DNA of 64,000 nucleotides, from assembly GCF_000284515.1 (NCBI RefSeq), contig NC_017668.1, forward strand, positions 992,001-1,056,000, given 5' to 3'. Below, piece after piece: positions 26,307 through 36,244 of this stretch (its first letter is position 1; every line of letters begins with the position of its first letter). The position numbers and the translations under genes were made by a program. Below the pieces are notes generated by a model. The model was given only the letters and a program-made list of their open reading frames with translations. It was not told the origin of the DNA and ran no database searches. The DNA comes from Halobacillus halophilus DSM 2266 (lineage in GTDB: Bacteria > Bacillota > Bacilli > Bacillales > Halobacillaceae).

Positions 26307-26377
26307 AAAAAAACCATACCTAAGGCAAGGTATGATTCCATCCTTAGTTTTTTATAGAGGGTGTAGCTAGAACCTCT
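26307..26377 (-). promoter_or_regulatory. preQ1-I riboswitch with attenuator
   Basis: Read on the minus strand, 26377-26344 is an almost exact class I preQ1 aptamer: an AGAGG...CCTCT stem, a C-rich loop with CTAGCTACAC, and the A-rich tail ATAAAAAACTAA that forms the H-type pseudoknot. It is followed by a terminator hairpin CATACCT/AGGTATG (26334-26315) and a U run. It should stop queCDE transcription when preQ1 is plentiful. A likely -10 (TATAAT on the minus strand) is at 26421-26416. Confidence 0.92.
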
Positions 26378-26477
26378 CCTGTTTTAAAACAGACTTTATT
26401 AAATTGACTTCGATTATTATAACACGACTGTACGAAAAAAGGGAATCTTAGCTTTTTTAAAAGGATTACGTTGTAGG

Positions 26478-26548
26478 TTCTCCAGGAGACGATTCGCTTT
26501 CCGGTACGGCGTTGTGCAGGACTGAAACTGAGTCTTACGCAATAGAAA
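26478..26548. repeat. Relic of the MITE-like repeat
   Basis: About 70 bases retain GACGATTCGCTTTCC from a hairpin module and GAAACTGAGTCTTACGCAATAG from an A end, but nothing between them. This looks like a deleted copy of the family seen at 20798 and elsewhere. Confidence 0.55.
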
Positions 26549-26606
26549 GTTTATTTTAAAAGTCAACCCTATGATTTAACAAATCCTTGTATTATAATAA
26601 AAGTAC

Positions 26607-26626
26607 ATTGTGAAATGTTTCACAAT
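26607..26626 (+). promoter_or_regulatory. Rex operator overlapping the lactate permease promoter
   Basis: ATTGTGAAA TG TTTCACAAT is a perfect 9-bp inverted repeat matching the Rex consensus (TTGTGAA-N4-TTCACAA). It sits directly downstream of a TATAAT at 26593-26598, so a bound repressor would block initiation. Rex senses the NADH/NAD ratio and controls lactate and fermentation genes, which fits the lactate permease downstream. Confidence 0.82.
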
Positions 26627-26686
26627 ACTGATTCTGCTTTCTATCCAATAGTTTAATATAATGTGAATATTGAAAGGGTGGTTTTT

Positions 26687-28327
26687 TTGACTTTCTTAGA
26701 GATTTTAACAGCTTTGATGCCTGTACTTGCTGTATTTATTTTTCTTGTAATCTTCCGTCTTCCTGCGGTCACAGCAATGCCGATCAGTCTTGGAATCGTA
26801 GCCGTGCTGGCTTTTGTAATATGGAAGGTTCCTGCTATTCGAATTGCAGCCGCTTCTATGGAGGGGGCTATGATTGCCATTTCGATTATCTGGATTGTAT
26901 TTGGGGCGATTCTACTGCTGAATACTTTACGTAATAGCGGAGCCATGGACTCGATTCGAAATGGTTTTTCTGGAATTACAGAGGACCGTCGAGTTCAGGT
27001 GATTATTATTGCCTGGTTGTTCGGGTCTTTCTTAGAAGGAGCAGCAGGATTTGGAACACCTGCAGCCATTGCAGCTCCATTGCTTTTGACACTTGGCTTT
27101 CCTCCTTTAGCTGCTGTCGCCGTATCATTGATTGCGGATAGCAGTGCGGTTTCTTTTGGGGCTGTAGGAACTCCACTGATTGTTGGGGTTGATCAAGGAC
27201 TGAAGCAAGGAGATGCTGTCGCCGAGCAGGTACAAGCTAGTCTTGGAAATCAGCCGCTCGAAGGATTTATTCAAGAGGTTGCTCAGACTGCGGTACTTAT
27301 GGATCTATTCATCGGGAGTTTCATTCCGCTGATTCTTGTTATTATTCTTACAAAATTATTCGGTGAAAATCGTTCTTTCCGCGAAGGACTTGCTATCTGG
27401 AAGTTTGCTATTTTTGCAGGCTTGAGCTTTACGATCCCTGCCTTCATGGTTGCTACTTTCCTTGGACCTGAATTTCCATCAATTATTGGTGGGCTGGTTG
27501 GTCTTACTATTGTGGTTCCAGCTGCTAAGAAAGGATTTTTGCTTCCGAAAGAACCTTGGACTTTTAAAGGAGAAGTACCTCTAAGCGAGTCAGCTGCTCC
27601 CAACAAGCGTACGATGCCTCTTTACAAAGCCTGGCTTCCTTATGTGGCTGTGGCTGTACTACTCGTACTGACACGTGTTAATGTTCTGCCATTTAAAGCC
27701 TGGCTTACAGCTGTAGAAGTGAAATGGGAAAATATCCTGGGAACGAATTTATCCACTGCCTTTGAACCACTGTACCTGCCTGGGACTGTTTTTGTGATAG
27801 CTGTCCTGCTTACGATCTTTTACCACCGCATGTCTAAAGAAGCGGTTAAAAAAACCGTGCAGGTATCTGCAAGCTCTATGGTTGGCACGATTATTGCCTT
27901 ACTTACCGCTGTGCCGATGGTAAGAATCTTCATCAATTCTGGAGTCAATGAAGCTGGTCTTCTAAGCATGCCGATGGAGCTGGCTAATCTTGTTGCGGAG
28001 GGAGTAGGAGGGGCATGGCCGCTTGTTGCCCCTATTATAGGCGCCCTTGGTTCATTTATCTCAGGGAGTGCTACGTTCAGTAATATGATGTTCTCCCTTT
28101 TCCAATTCAGTGTAGCGGATCAAATTGGAGCAAGCGGTCAGCAGGTTGTTGCTTTACAGGTTATCGGATCGAACGCAGGCAACATGATTTGTGTCGTTAA
28201 CGTCGTAGCGGCAGCTTCCGTTGTCGGTCTGGTAGGGAAAGAAGGAGCGATTATTCGGATTACTCTTATTCCTATGCTGTTTTATGTGGCAATGGCCGGA
28301 ATTATCGGGTTTATTTTTATAAGTTAA
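26687..28327 (+). CDS. lctP: L-lactate permease
   Basis: This protein of about 546 residues has twelve or more hydrophobic segments and strong LctP-family blocks: [33 protein letters not shown] and a late [15 protein letters not shown]. It imports or exports lactate with protons. TTG 26687 after AAGGGTGG is the preferred start. A Rex operator upstream suggests expression when NADH is high. A terminator follows at 28337. Confidence 0.92.
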   Translation: MTFLEILTALMPVLAVFIFLVIFRLPAVTAMPISLGIVAVLAFVIWKVPAIRIAAASMEGAMIAISIIWIVFGAILLLNTLRNSGAMDSIRNGFSGITEDRRVQVIIIAWLFGSFLEGAAGFGTPAAIAAPLLLTLGFPPLAAVAVSLIADSSAVSFGAVGTPLIVGVDQGLKQGDAVAEQVQASLGNQPLEGFIQEVAQTAVLMDLFIGSFIPLILVIILTKLFGENRSFREGLAIWKFAIFAGLSFTIPAFMVATFLGPEFPSIIGGLVGLTIVVPAAKKGFLLPKEPWTFKGEVPLSESAAPNKRTMPLYKAWLPYVAVAVLLVLTRVNVLPFKAWLTAVEVKWENILGTNLSTAFEPLYLPGTVFVIAVLLTIFYHRMSKEAVKKTVQVSASSMVGTIIALLTAVPMVRIFINSGVNEAGLLSMPMELANLVAEGVGGAWPLVAPIIGALGSFISGSATFSNMMFSLFQFSVADQIGASGQQVVALQVIGSNAGNMICVVNVVAAASVVGLVGKEGAIIRITLIPMLFYVAMAGIIGFIFIS

Positions 28328-28336
28328 TATGCATAA

Positions 28337-28367
28337 AAAGTGACTGTGCCCATGCAGTCGCTTTTTT
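28337..28367 (+). terminator. Rho-independent terminator
   Basis: AAGTGACTG/CAGTCGCTT hairpin with a seven-base T run after lctP. Confidence 0.8.
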
Positions 28368-28499
28368 TACTGTCTAATAGTGTATGAAATGTATAGGCTA
28401 TTTAACTAACTTTCTATAAATTTAAGTTTTTTGCCGTTTTCCTGTTGACTTCCTCACTCACTTTTGTATAATTATAAACATCAAATAATAAAAATACAT

Positions 28500-28736
28500 T
28501 CGCAGACGAAGAGAGTATGTATAAACGGAAGCAGCAGCGAGCCGGGGGTGGTGGAAGCCCGGTGGTTCATTTATACAGAAACGCACTTCTGAGAAGATCG
28601 GTGAACAAGTAGCCGGTTCCGGGAGCACCCGTTATCAGTTTCGAGTTGGTCTATGATTATAGACAATGAGAGTGGCACCGCGGATGGTTAAAACCAGAAT
28701 CCGTCTCTTACCAGAAATAAGAGGCGGATTTTTTTA
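28500..28736 (+). promoter_or_regulatory. T-box leader of argGH, probably arginine-specific
   Basis: The T-box sequence AGTGGCACCGCGG lies at 28671-28683, followed by a terminator with arms AATCCGTCTCTTA and TAAGAGGCGGATT and a T run (28698-28736). Upstream, Stem I can be traced from TGTATAAA/TTTATACA. In the specifier-loop position GAAACGCA the best codon is CGC (28582-28584), which is Arg. Uncharged tRNA-Arg would then favour read-through into argG. The specifier assignment is by eye. Confidence 0.85.
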
Positions 28737-28778
28737 TGGAAATAGACATGTTCTACAATTTCTTAGGAGGTATTTATT

Positions 28779-30014
28779 ATGGCGAAACCAAAAGTAGTAT
28801 TAGCGTATTCAGGTGGATTGGACACTTCAATCTCAGTAAAATGGATTCAGGAAAAATATGATTATGATGTGATTGCTGTTGGACTGGACGTTGGAGAAGG
28901 TAAGGATCTTGAAACCATCCGTCAGAAGGCGCTTGACGTGGGAGCCATTAAAGCAGTCATGATTAACGCGAAAGAAATTCTGGCTGAAGAATATCTAATG
29001 CCTGCCCTAAAAGCGAATGCCCTGTATGAAGGGAAATATCCTTTATCATCCGCTCTCTCTCGTCCGTTAATTTCTAAGCTGCTCGTTGAAATTGCTGAAC
29101 AGGAAGGCGCAGTTGCTGTGGCTCATGGATGTACTGGAAAAGGGAACGATCAGGTACGTTTCGAGGTTTCCATCCAGGCTCTGAATCCAGATCTTGAAGT
29201 AATTGCCCCTGTCCGTGAGTGGGGAATGACTCGTGACGAACAGATTAAATATGCTGAAGAAAAAGGAATCTCAGTACCGGTTAACTTAGAGAACCCGTTC
29301 TCGATCGATGCCAACATCTGGGGCCGTGCCTGTGAAGCAGGTGTTCTTGAGGATCCATGGGCGGAAGCACCGGAAGCAGCATATGCGTGGACGAATCCAT
29401 TGGAGAAAACACCGGACCAGTCGGAAACAATCGAAATCGATTTTGTTGAAGGAAAACCTGTCGGACTGAACGGGAAACAGATGGATCTTGTTCCTCTGAT
29501 TGAATACTTGAATGAACTCGGTGGCAAGCATGGAATCGGCAGAATCGACCATACCGAAAATCGTCTCGTCGGCATTAAATCAAGAGAAGTGTATGAGAAT
29601 CCTGGTGCAATGATTCTGATCAATGCGCACAAGGAGCTTGAGTTCCTGACGCTGACAAGAGAAGTTTCTCAATATAAAACAAGTGTCGATCAGCAGCTGG
29701 CTAAGATTATTTATGATGGTCTATGGTATTCCCCACTTCAGCCGGCCCTGTCCGCTTTCGTGGACTCCACTCAGCAGGTGGTTACGGGTACGGTGAAAGT
29801 GAAACTATTCAAAGGACATCACAATGTAATCGGCAAGAAATCTCCAGTCAGTCTTTATAACGAAGAGCTTTCCACGTATTCTAAAAATGACGCTTTTGAC
29901 CATAATGCTGCGGTTGGATTTATCAAACTATGGGGACTTCCGACCAAAGTACATGCGGATGTTCATAAAGGGAAGAAACTCCTTGATCAGGAACTGGTGA
30001 CCGTCCATGAGTAA
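28779..30014 (+). CDS. argG: Argininosuccinate synthase
   Basis: This 411-residue enzyme has the N-type ATP pyrophosphatase P-loop [16 protein letters not shown] at residues 6-21, [15 protein letters not shown] (citrulline/aspartate site) and [12 protein letters not shown]. Length and motifs are those of class-typical ArgG. It joins citrulline and aspartate in arginine synthesis. It has a strong TAGGAGG site, a T-box leader, and overlaps argH by eight bases. Confidence 0.95.
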   Translation: MAKPKVVLAYSGGLDTSISVKWIQEKYDYDVIAVGLDVGEGKDLETIRQKALDVGAIKAVMINAKEILAEEYLMPALKANALYEGKYPLSSALSRPLISKLLVEIAEQEGAVAVAHGCTGKGNDQVRFEVSIQALNPDLEVIAPVREWGMTRDEQIKYAEEKGISVPVNLENPFSIDANIWGRACEAGVLEDPWAEAPEAAYAWTNPLEKTPDQSETIEIDFVEGKPVGLNGKQMDLVPLIEYLNELGGKHGIGRIDHTENRLVGIKSREVYENPGAMILINAHKELEFLTLTREVSQYKTSVDQQLAKIIYDGLWYSPLQPALSAFVDSTQQVVTGTVKVKLFKGHHNVIGKKSPVSLYNEELSTYSKNDAFDHNAAVGFIKLWGLPTKVHADVHKGKKLLDQELVTVHE

Positions 30015-31380
30015 ATTATGGGGCGGACGTTTTACCAAACCTACCAATAAGCTGGTGGAAGAGTACACCTCTTCCATCGGTTTTGATCAAAAACTGGCGC
30101 TGCAGGATATCCAGGGGAGTCTGGCTCATGTACAGATGCTTGGAAAGTGCGACATTATAACGCAGGAAGAAGTGGAAGAGATTCAAGGTGGTTTAAAGGC
30201 GGTTGAAAAGAAAATCCAGGCCGGGGATGTGGATTACTCAATAGCCGATGAAGATATCCACATGAATATCGAAAAAATGCTGATTGATGAAATTGGCCCT
30301 GTAGGCGGAAAACTTCACACCGGCAGGAGTCGTAATGATCAGGTAGCAACGGATATGCATCTCTATTTAAGAGAGAAAACTCACGTGTTGATGGAACTGG
30401 TGGAAGCGGTGCAGAAAGCGCTTGTCCATCAGGCAGAGTCTCACGTAGAAACGATTCTTCCTGGGTACACTCATCTGCAGCGTGCACAGCCAGTATCTTT
30501 CGGGCACCATCTTCTCGCATACTTCTGGATGTTTGAACGGGATAAAGAACGACTGCAGGACAGTTTGAAACGTATTAATTGGTCCCCGCTTGGTGCTGCA
30601 GCTCTGGCTGGAACACCTTACCCAATTGACAGACAAATGACAGCCGATGCGCTCGGTTTTGATAAACCTTATCCGAACTCTCTGGATGCTGTGAGTGATC
30701 GGGATTTTATCTTAGAGTTTTTATCCATTTCTTCTATAATGATCACTCATATTTCCCGGTTATCTGAAGAACTCATTCTATGGAGCAGCCAGGAATTTGA
30801 TTTTATTGAACTAGATGATGAATTTTGCACAGGGTCAAGCATCATGCCGCAAAAGAAGAATCCGGATGTTCCCGAGTTGCTGCGCGGAAAAACCGGGCGT
30901 ATTTACGGAAATCTGATGGGTCTGCTTACGCTATTGAAAGGGCTGCCGCTCGCTTATAACAAGGATATGCAGGAAGATAAAGAAGGTATGTTTGATACCG
31001 TAGATACTTTAGAAGGAGCTCTGTCTTTACTTGCCCCGATGCTTGGTTCAATGGATGTAAAAGCAGACCATATGAAGCAGGCAGTTAAGGAAGATTACTC
31101 GAACGCGACGGATATCGCTGATTATCTGGCCGTTAAAGGACTTCCGTTCCGTCAGGCTCATGAAATTATAGGTAAAATTGTGCTGTATGCGATCGATCAG
31201 AACAAGTATCTACTTGATTTGAAGATGGATGAATACAAGCAATTCTCTGAGCTGTTTGAAGAAGATATCTATGATAAATTGGCTCCCGAACAAGTAGTGG
31301 CCGCAAGGGTCAGTGAAGGAGCTACCGGTTTTCAACAAGTCTACAACCAAATTGATCTGGCAAAAGAGCACCTTTCTTAA
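30007..31380 (+). CDS. argH: Argininosuccinate lyase
   Basis: This 457-residue member of the fumarase/aspartase superfamily begins [10 protein letters not shown] and has [36 protein letters not shown] and the signature [12 protein letters not shown] with the catalytic Ser. It splits argininosuccinate to arginine and fumarate. It is coupled to argG by overlap. A hairpin that begins within its last codons (31363-31400) acts as terminator. Confidence 0.95.
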   Translation: MSKLWGGRFTKPTNKLVEEYTSSIGFDQKLALQDIQGSLAHVQMLGKCDIITQEEVEEIQGGLKAVEKKIQAGDVDYSIADEDIHMNIEKMLIDEIGPVGGKLHTGRSRNDQVATDMHLYLREKTHVLMELVEAVQKALVHQAESHVETILPGYTHLQRAQPVSFGHHLLAYFWMFERDKERLQDSLKRINWSPLGAAALAGTPYPIDRQMTADALGFDKPYPNSLDAVSDRDFILEFLSISSIMITHISRLSEELILWSSQEFDFIELDDEFCTGSSIMPQKKNPDVPELLRGKTGRIYGNLMGLLTLLKGLPLAYNKDMQEDKEGMFDTVDTLEGALSLLAPMLGSMDVKADHMKQAVKEDYSNATDIADYLAVKGLPFRQAHEIIGKIVLYAIDQNKYLLDLKMDEYKQFSELFEEDIYDKLAPEQVVAARVSEGATGFQQVYNQIDLAKEHLS

Positions 31381-31400
31381 AACAGAAGGCGCTCTTTTTG
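31363..31400 (+). terminator. Terminator overlapping the argH stop
   Basis: AAAGAGC at 31363-31370 pairs with GCTCTTT at 31390-31397, with inner pairs, and T residues follow. Confidence 0.65.
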
Positions 31401-31445
31401 TCGTTGTTCCTTACATAAAAGCTATCCTAAGCGAGTGTCATAAGT

Positions 31446-32121
31446 GGCTTATTAAACAATAGGGCCGGATAGTTGAAGACTCAGTTTCGAGATATCGGGT
31501 GGATAAAGGGGCTCCAGGGAACGACTCTCTTTCCGCGGCCCTGCACGACGCAGGGTCGTTCGACGTTGCCACAGGACGTGGCGGTCTTAGTCGAACATCC
31601 CTTGTGTTGAGCTTCCTCAGGCTTCGCCTTCCGGGATCTCACCGATTATGTTCATCCCGCAGGAGTCTACGCCGTTCCCTTCCGCCCCTTTGCGATCATG
31701 GAGCGCTCAAAATTCCCTGACTAAACACCTTACAATGAACAAGGTCCATCTATAATTCACCCTGAGTTATTATGTTTGTTTACGTGTAGGATCCCTGTTA
31801 TAGAAGCACTTGAGGCAGATACAGCATGGCTCCTTTCTCCTATAGCAGGGGCCGTTCACCAGATATTGTTGGGGTGGCGGAGGAAACGACGAGACTCCCA
31901 CGGGAGAAGGAGCTAGGCGAGACCCCACAAGGAGTGTTAACGACTGAGGAGGCTTATTGTTAAAGGAGGATCGACTAAAATCGCCACGTCCTGTGGCAAC
32001 GTCGATCGACCCTACGTCTTGTAGGGCCGTAGGAAGCGAGTTGTTTCCGCAGCCGCCCTCATCTTTTGTTCGCAACGGACCCAATTTATCTCGAAACTAA
32101 GTCTTCAAGTAATGGGAGCTT
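31446..32121 (-). repeat. MITE-like composite hairpin repeat, copy 2 (A to B on the + strand)
   Basis: The A end (AACAATAGGGCCGGAT, then GAAGACTCAGTTTCGAGATA) is on the left and the B end (core, then AAGTAATGGGAGCTT) on the right. Both hairpin modules are present, at about 31509-31690 and 31871-32065. Each contains an extra nested hairpin insert of 65-70 bases (31537-31605 and about 31963-32028, in opposite orientation). It lies between argH and the stress-protein gene and is one of the two longest copies. Confidence 0.8.
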
Positions 32122-32157
32122 TAGTTGAAGAGTACCGAGATGATTTAAGGTGGAAAC

Positions 32158-32182
32158 GTTTTAAAAGTGCCAAAAAGGATAT
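32158..32182 (+). promoter_or_regulatory. Possible sigma-B type promoter
   Basis: GTTTTA-N13-GGATAT resembles the sigma-B pattern (GTTTAA-N12-15-GGGTAT) and ends 39 bases before the ATG at 32221. The match is imperfect. Confidence 0.4.
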
Positions 32183-32220
32183 TATACATAATAGAACACT
32201 TTTAAAAGGGGATTGAGACG

Positions 32221-32556
32221 ATGACTAAACATGTAGAAGCATATTTTAGAACGGAAAACGATGCAGAAAGCGCAAAATCATCTTTGCAGAAGTATAGTAT
32301 CGAACAGGAAGCCGTTGAGCCTATCCCGGAAGAAGTGGATCTAACACCAATCGTTCCGGCAAGTGGGTCGGCGAATACCGGTGGAGGAACATTTAACTTT
32401 ACAGATGTAATTACTCCCAAAAAAGATAATGATGCGATGGCTGATAAACGCCATCTTACACATGTGCTCAATTTCAAAATTCCTGAAGAAAATTATGACG
32501 AGGCACTGAAAGTAATCGTAGAGCATGATGGACATATGGAGCAGTCGAAGCTGTAA
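32221..32556 (+). CDS. Small soluble protein, possible stress protein
   Basis: This 111-residue acidic protein begins MTKHVEAYFRTENDAESAK, loosely like YflT-type general stress proteins. It has a flexible Gly/Ser/Thr centre (ASGSANTGGGTFN) and an HLTHVLNFKIPEENYDEALKV strand-helix segment, suggesting two ferredoxin-like halves. I do not recognise a precise family. A sigma-B-like promoter and its own terminator suggest a monocistronic stress-type gene. Confidence 0.6.
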   Translation: MTKHVEAYFRTENDAESAKSSLQKYSIEQEAVEPIPEEVDLTPIVPASGSANTGGGTFNFTDVITPKKDNDAMADKRHLTHVLNFKIPEENYDEALKVIVEHDGHMEQSKL

Positions 32557-32585
32557 ATGAACAGATTTTAAATGATATCTCAACA

Positions 32586-32613
32586 GGACTCTCCCTTCAG
32601 GAGGGTCTTTTTT
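32586..32613 (+). terminator. Rho-independent terminator
   Basis: GACTCTCC/GGAGGGTC hairpin with a T run after the 111-residue gene. Confidence 0.8.
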
Positions 32614-32689
32614 ATGTGAGTTGGTTTTCGTGAATCCATTGAGCAATCTTTCCTGACAGCCTTGAATAGGATTCTTTAAATTACTAGGC

Positions 32690-33133
32690 TTATTTAGGGG
32701 TAAACCAGCTTTTAACCTTAGATAAAATACGGGATTCTTGAGATTTTTCTTCGGCCTTTTCTTCATGTTCAGGAACGAAAATATCTTCTATATCGACGGC
32801 ATAATCGTAAGTTAATACAGCGCCAAGATCTGAATGCGCATCCTTATTCATAACATTCGTGTAGGGGATGTTATATTTAGCTGCCAGTTTCTTTTCTTCC
32901 TTCATAAATTTCGGAGCTACGTCACCATTTAGTAAAAGTTTTGTATCTGGATGCTGTTGCATAGCTTTCTCTAATTCCTTAAGAGATTGATCCTGCATCA
33001 ATTGACCCTTCGTGATCGCCAGGACTACGCGCTCTCTAATTGTACCTAAAAAACGCTTACGTTCGGAGGGTCTAATTTGTTTTTTACCATAGATGCCTTC
33101 TTGTAATTTATCTTCTATTTCTTTATTACTCAT
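32690..33133 (-). CDS. yueI: YueI family protein (DUF1694)
   Basis: This protein of about 147 residues begins MSNKEIEDKLQEGIYG and contains KKQIRPSERKRFLGTIRERVVLAITKGQ, the hallmark of the YueI family. The later KLLLNGDVAPKFMKEEKKLA and HSDLGAVLTYDYAV are also typical. Function is unknown; homologs occur across Firmicutes. GAAGGTGG precedes the chosen start at 33133; the longer open frame upstream is not conserved in character. Confidence 0.85.
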   Translation of the reverse strand: MSNKEIEDKLQEGIYGKKQIRPSERKRFLGTIRERVVLAITKGQLMQDQSLKELEKAMQQHPDTKLLLNGDVAPKFMKEEKKLAAKYNIPYTNVMNKDAHSDLGAVLTYDYAVDIEDIFVPEHEEKAEEKSQESRILSKVKSWFTPK

Positions 33134-33281
33134 TTCGCCACCTTCTTTCCTTATCCTTACTATGTCCATTTTAAAACAAACTTTTTCCTCACGCATCTGG
33201 GAAGCATCGAAATAGGTAGGACGGTTAGGAAGGCCGTGGGTACTATGTATTTTGTGAATTTGTTGATTCCGTAGAACGACT

Positions 33282-33313
33282 AAAAAGCGATGCCTGATGC
33301 GGCATCGCTTTTT
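33282..33313. terminator. Hairpin terminator downstream of the M14 peptidase
   Basis: AAAAAGCGATGCC/GGCATCGCTTTTT is a perfect hairpin flanked by A and T runs. It ends the minus-strand peptidase gene. Confidence 0.85.
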
Positions 33314-34500
33314 CACATATACATACTGGCAAGAAAAATGCCGATCGTTTCCTGGTAAATCTCATCGAACTGACTGAGAGGGAGGGGGTTCACACCTTCA
33401 CCCAGTTCCACAGTAAAGCCTGGCTGCCGGTACACTTTTACAAACCAGTCTTTGTATCCTGCATAACTGTCCACGTAACGAATGGGCTCATATCCACTGA
33501 CACGACCGAATTCATTAACGATCGTCATAGCTCTTGGCGGTTCAAGACCTTCATACCCCCAGTAAATAACTTCACCCTGAGTATGGAATGCTAACATTTT
33601 TTCAAATAATCGTTCTCCTGCAAGTTCAGCCATGGCGATTGCTTCTGGCTCTGTTAATGGCTGGTAGCCAGGGAAATCCCTGAATGCTGGTTCTTTTGGT
33701 TTTCTCGCTGCTTCCACATCCCATTTAGCAGGATACTGATTGTTTAAATCCACTCCACGTATGTTCGCTTTCCACCCTGAGAAATCTGTACTCCCCTGGT
33801 TGATTCTAAGCGCTTCCTGGCCAAATTCTCCTTCAGGTGGGCCGTTTAGGACCAGGTTAACTCCATCCGGATCCACCATCGGCACAATGGATAAGGTGAC
33901 TTGATCATAAAAAGGACCAACATCCAGACCGCGAATCGATTCTTTGTTCGTTAAAGCTAATAAATAATCATTTAAAAATTGCATGATTACAGCGGTAGTA
34001 ATCCATTCGTTCCCATGAAAGGACCCGTTCCAGTGAACGATTTTCGATCCTCGTCCAATTTGAAGTTCATCCAAATTCTTTCCCATTACGCTCTGGCCGA
34101 TGGTTTCATTGCGAATGAAGGGGTAAATTTCAAATAGTTTATTCAAGTGTCCGGTTAAAACCTGATAGTCGTATGCCTGATTTCCATCCACTACCCGGTA
34201 AGTAACTTTTACAGGAATTCGTATAGATTGTCCGATTTGCAGCCGTCTCGGATTAACAGTGGGATTCAGTAAAGCTAACGAGTCGACAGCGATACGTCTT
34301 TCGGTAGCAATTTTCCAAAATGTATCATTCGCTTGAATCTTATAAGAACTTACTTGGTAACCTGGTATTTTAATAATTTGGCCGATAGCTAAGGCAGAAG
34401 GGTTCACTTGGGGATTGGAATCTATTATCAGTTTTAATGGTACATTAAATAAATTAGAGTAGTACCAGATCGTATCCCCGCTTCTCACGTTTATATCCAT
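33313..34500 (-). CDS. yqgT: LysM-M14 peptidase, gamma-D-glutamyl-meso-diaminopimelate peptidase I-like
   Basis: This 395-residue protein has two LysM repeats (about residues 3-47 and 52-96, each ending IGQIIKIP or IGQSIRIP) that bind peptidoglycan. An M14 carboxypeptidase domain follows, with zinc ligands in SFHGNEW (His and Glu) and a later AFHTQGEVIYWG His. The C-terminal GFTVELGEGVNPLP carries the catalytic Glu. This matches endopeptidase I, which cuts the gamma-Glu-DAP bond. No signal peptide is present, as in known homologs. Confidence 0.88.
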   Translation of the reverse strand: MDINVRSGDTIWYYSNLFNVPLKLIIDSNPQVNPSALAIGQIIKIPGYQVSSYKIQANDTFWKIATERRIAVDSLALLNPTVNPRRLQIGQSIRIPVKVTYRVVDGNQAYDYQVLTGHLNKLFEIYPFIRNETIGQSVMGKNLDELQIGRGSKIVHWNGSFHGNEWITTAVIMQFLNDYLLALTNKESIRGLDVGPFYDQVTLSIVPMVDPDGVNLVLNGPPEGEFGQEALRINQGSTDFSGWKANIRGVDLNNQYPAKWDVEAARKPKEPAFRDFPGYQPLTEPEAIAMAELAGERLFEKMLAFHTQGEVIYWGYEGLEPPRAMTIVNEFGRVSGYEPIRYVDSYAGYKDWFVKVYRQPGFTVELGEGVNPLPLSQFDEIYQETIGIFLASMYM

Positions 34501-34712
34501 GGTAGGACCTCCTAAGCATGGTAATCTTTTTACTACTATATGGGAAGGAAGGGAGGAGCATGAGGCTATTTAGAAATTAATCCCATGAATACGGATCTTC
34601 CTGAGCTGTAATTTAGTCTTTTGCCCTGTTATTAAAATTCCATGATTAACCACCAGGGGTCTGGTGGTACATATACCCAAGAGGGTTCTTTAATTTAAAA
34701 GGAGGTAGAAAA

Positions 34713-35369
34713 ATGGAACAAACAGAAACAAATCAACAAGTACAAATGCCAAGAATTGGAGATGACGCACCAGCTTTTAATGCGGCTACCAGCCAAGGAA
34801 ACATCTCGTTGGAAGATTATAAAGGCAAATGGCTTGTCCTATTTTCTCATCCATCCGATTTTACCCCGGTATGCACAACAGAGTTTGTGGGGCTTCAGGA
34901 AATCTATCCTGAACTAAAAGAAATGAACACAGAACTGCTTGGATTAAGTGTGGATAGTGTTCCATCCCATATTGCGTGGATTAGAAGTATCGAAGAAAAT
35001 TTTAATACGAACATTGAATTTCCTGTTATTGCCGATCTTGATAAACAAGTAGCTATGAAATACGGTATGATTATGCCAGGCGAAAGCCAGGTAGAAACAA
35101 GCCGGGCAGTATTTGTCATTGATGATAAACAAAAGATCCGTTCGATCATTTATTATCCACTGACAACCGGAAGAAACATGCAGGAAATCCTGCGTCTCGT
35201 GAAAGCTTTACAGACGACGGATGAACACGGTGTATCCACTCCTGCTAACTGGCAGGAAGGAGATAAAGCCGTGGTTTCACCTCCGAAATCGCAAGAAGAA
35301 GCAGCGAAACGTGCCGAGGAAGAAGGCATTGAATATATTGACTGGTATATTTCTAAAAAAGACGTATAA
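34713..35369 (+). CDS. 1-Cys peroxiredoxin (Prx6 type)
   Basis: This 218-residue protein has the peroxidatic motif FSHPSDFTPVCTTE. No second Cys occurs anywhere, so it is a 1-Cys enzyme. The long C-terminal extension with DKAVVSPPKS and IDWYISKK is typical of the Prx6 group. It reduces peroxides using an external thiol. It has an AAAGGAGG site and terminator at 35375. Confidence 0.92.
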   Translation: MEQTETNQQVQMPRIGDDAPAFNAATSQGNISLEDYKGKWLVLFSHPSDFTPVCTTEFVGLQEIYPELKEMNTELLGLSVDSVPSHIAWIRSIEENFNTNIEFPVIADLDKQVAMKYGMIMPGESQVETSRAVFVIDDKQKIRSIIYYPLTTGRNMQEILRLVKALQTTDEHGVSTPANWQEGDKAVVSPPKSQEEAAKRAEEEGIEYIDWYISKKDV

Positions 35370-35374
35370 TTCGG

Positions 35375-35411
35375 GGAGCAGGCTGTCCAATCGGGCAGCC
35401 TGTTCTTTTTT
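35375..35411 (+). terminator. Rho-independent terminator
   Basis: GAGCAGGCTG/CAGCCTGTTC hairpin with T run just after the peroxiredoxin stop codon. Confidence 0.8.
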
Positions 35412-35446
35412 ATGGCTTTGCTTTAAAGTTATGGTGAATTTAAAAA

Positions 35447-36123
35447 GGCTTATTACAGAATCGGGGCGTTTAGTTGAAGACTCAGTTTTGAGGTAATACG
35501 GGTCCGTTACGATATGTCAAGAAGGGCTTGTGAGGAAATAACTCGTCTTGTTCTATCACCCAGACCCTCGAGACATAAGCCGTTCATCAACGGACGGAAA
35601 GACCACCGTCCTTTTGATGCTCGGCTTATGCTGGTCGTGTCTTTCGGGGTGATGCCACATTTGAACACTTTCCTGTGGGGAAACGGTGAGCTTCCTCGCT
35701 CGTTTCACTCCCTGCGGGATCTCACCTAGTTCCTTCTCCCATGGGAGTCTCGCCATTTCTCCACCAACCCACCTTTATTACGAATAACGGCCCCACGGAT
35801 AGAGAGGATTTTTCTCTTCCTTAACCTACTAGAAATGCTTATATATCAGGCTATACTGCTTAGGTCCAGCCTAAAAAATGTACACGTCCATGTGTTTATT
35901 TCTTCTCAAATGGGTGAAGAATGAAGCCTTTTCAAGTTTCTGATCCGGCTAGGTCCGGAGGGGGACGATGTAGACTCCTGTGGGATGAACATGATCGGTA
36001 AGATCCCGGAAGGCGAAGCCTGAGGAAGCTTACCACATGCCCACGGAAAGCGAAATCGTCCCCCGTAGGACCTTCCACTCAAAATATCTCGAAACTGAGT
36101 CTTCAAGTAACGGGAGCTTAAAC
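35447..36123 (-). repeat. MITE-like composite hairpin repeat, copy 3 (A to B on the + strand)
   Basis: The A end is degenerate (GGCTTATTACAGAATCGGGG, then the core with ATTTT and GAGGTA). The B end is intact (ATATCTCGAAACTGAGTCTTC, then AAGTAACGGGAGCTT). The first module (to about 35765) contains a different, larger nested hairpin insert at about 35565-35645, with arms CATAAGCCG/CGGCTTATG and inner CATCAA/TTGATG. The second module, 35951-36076, has arms AGGTCCGGAGGGGGACGAT and its complement. Confidence 0.8.
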
Positions 36124-36244
36124 GTAATACTAACAATGAGGTTAATCAGAGCTTTTTCAAACTTAATTTCACTAAAAGGGCTCATAAATCATAGGTTTCA
36201 GGTACAATAATAGAAGAAGGTTATAATAGGAAGAAGTGATCGTA

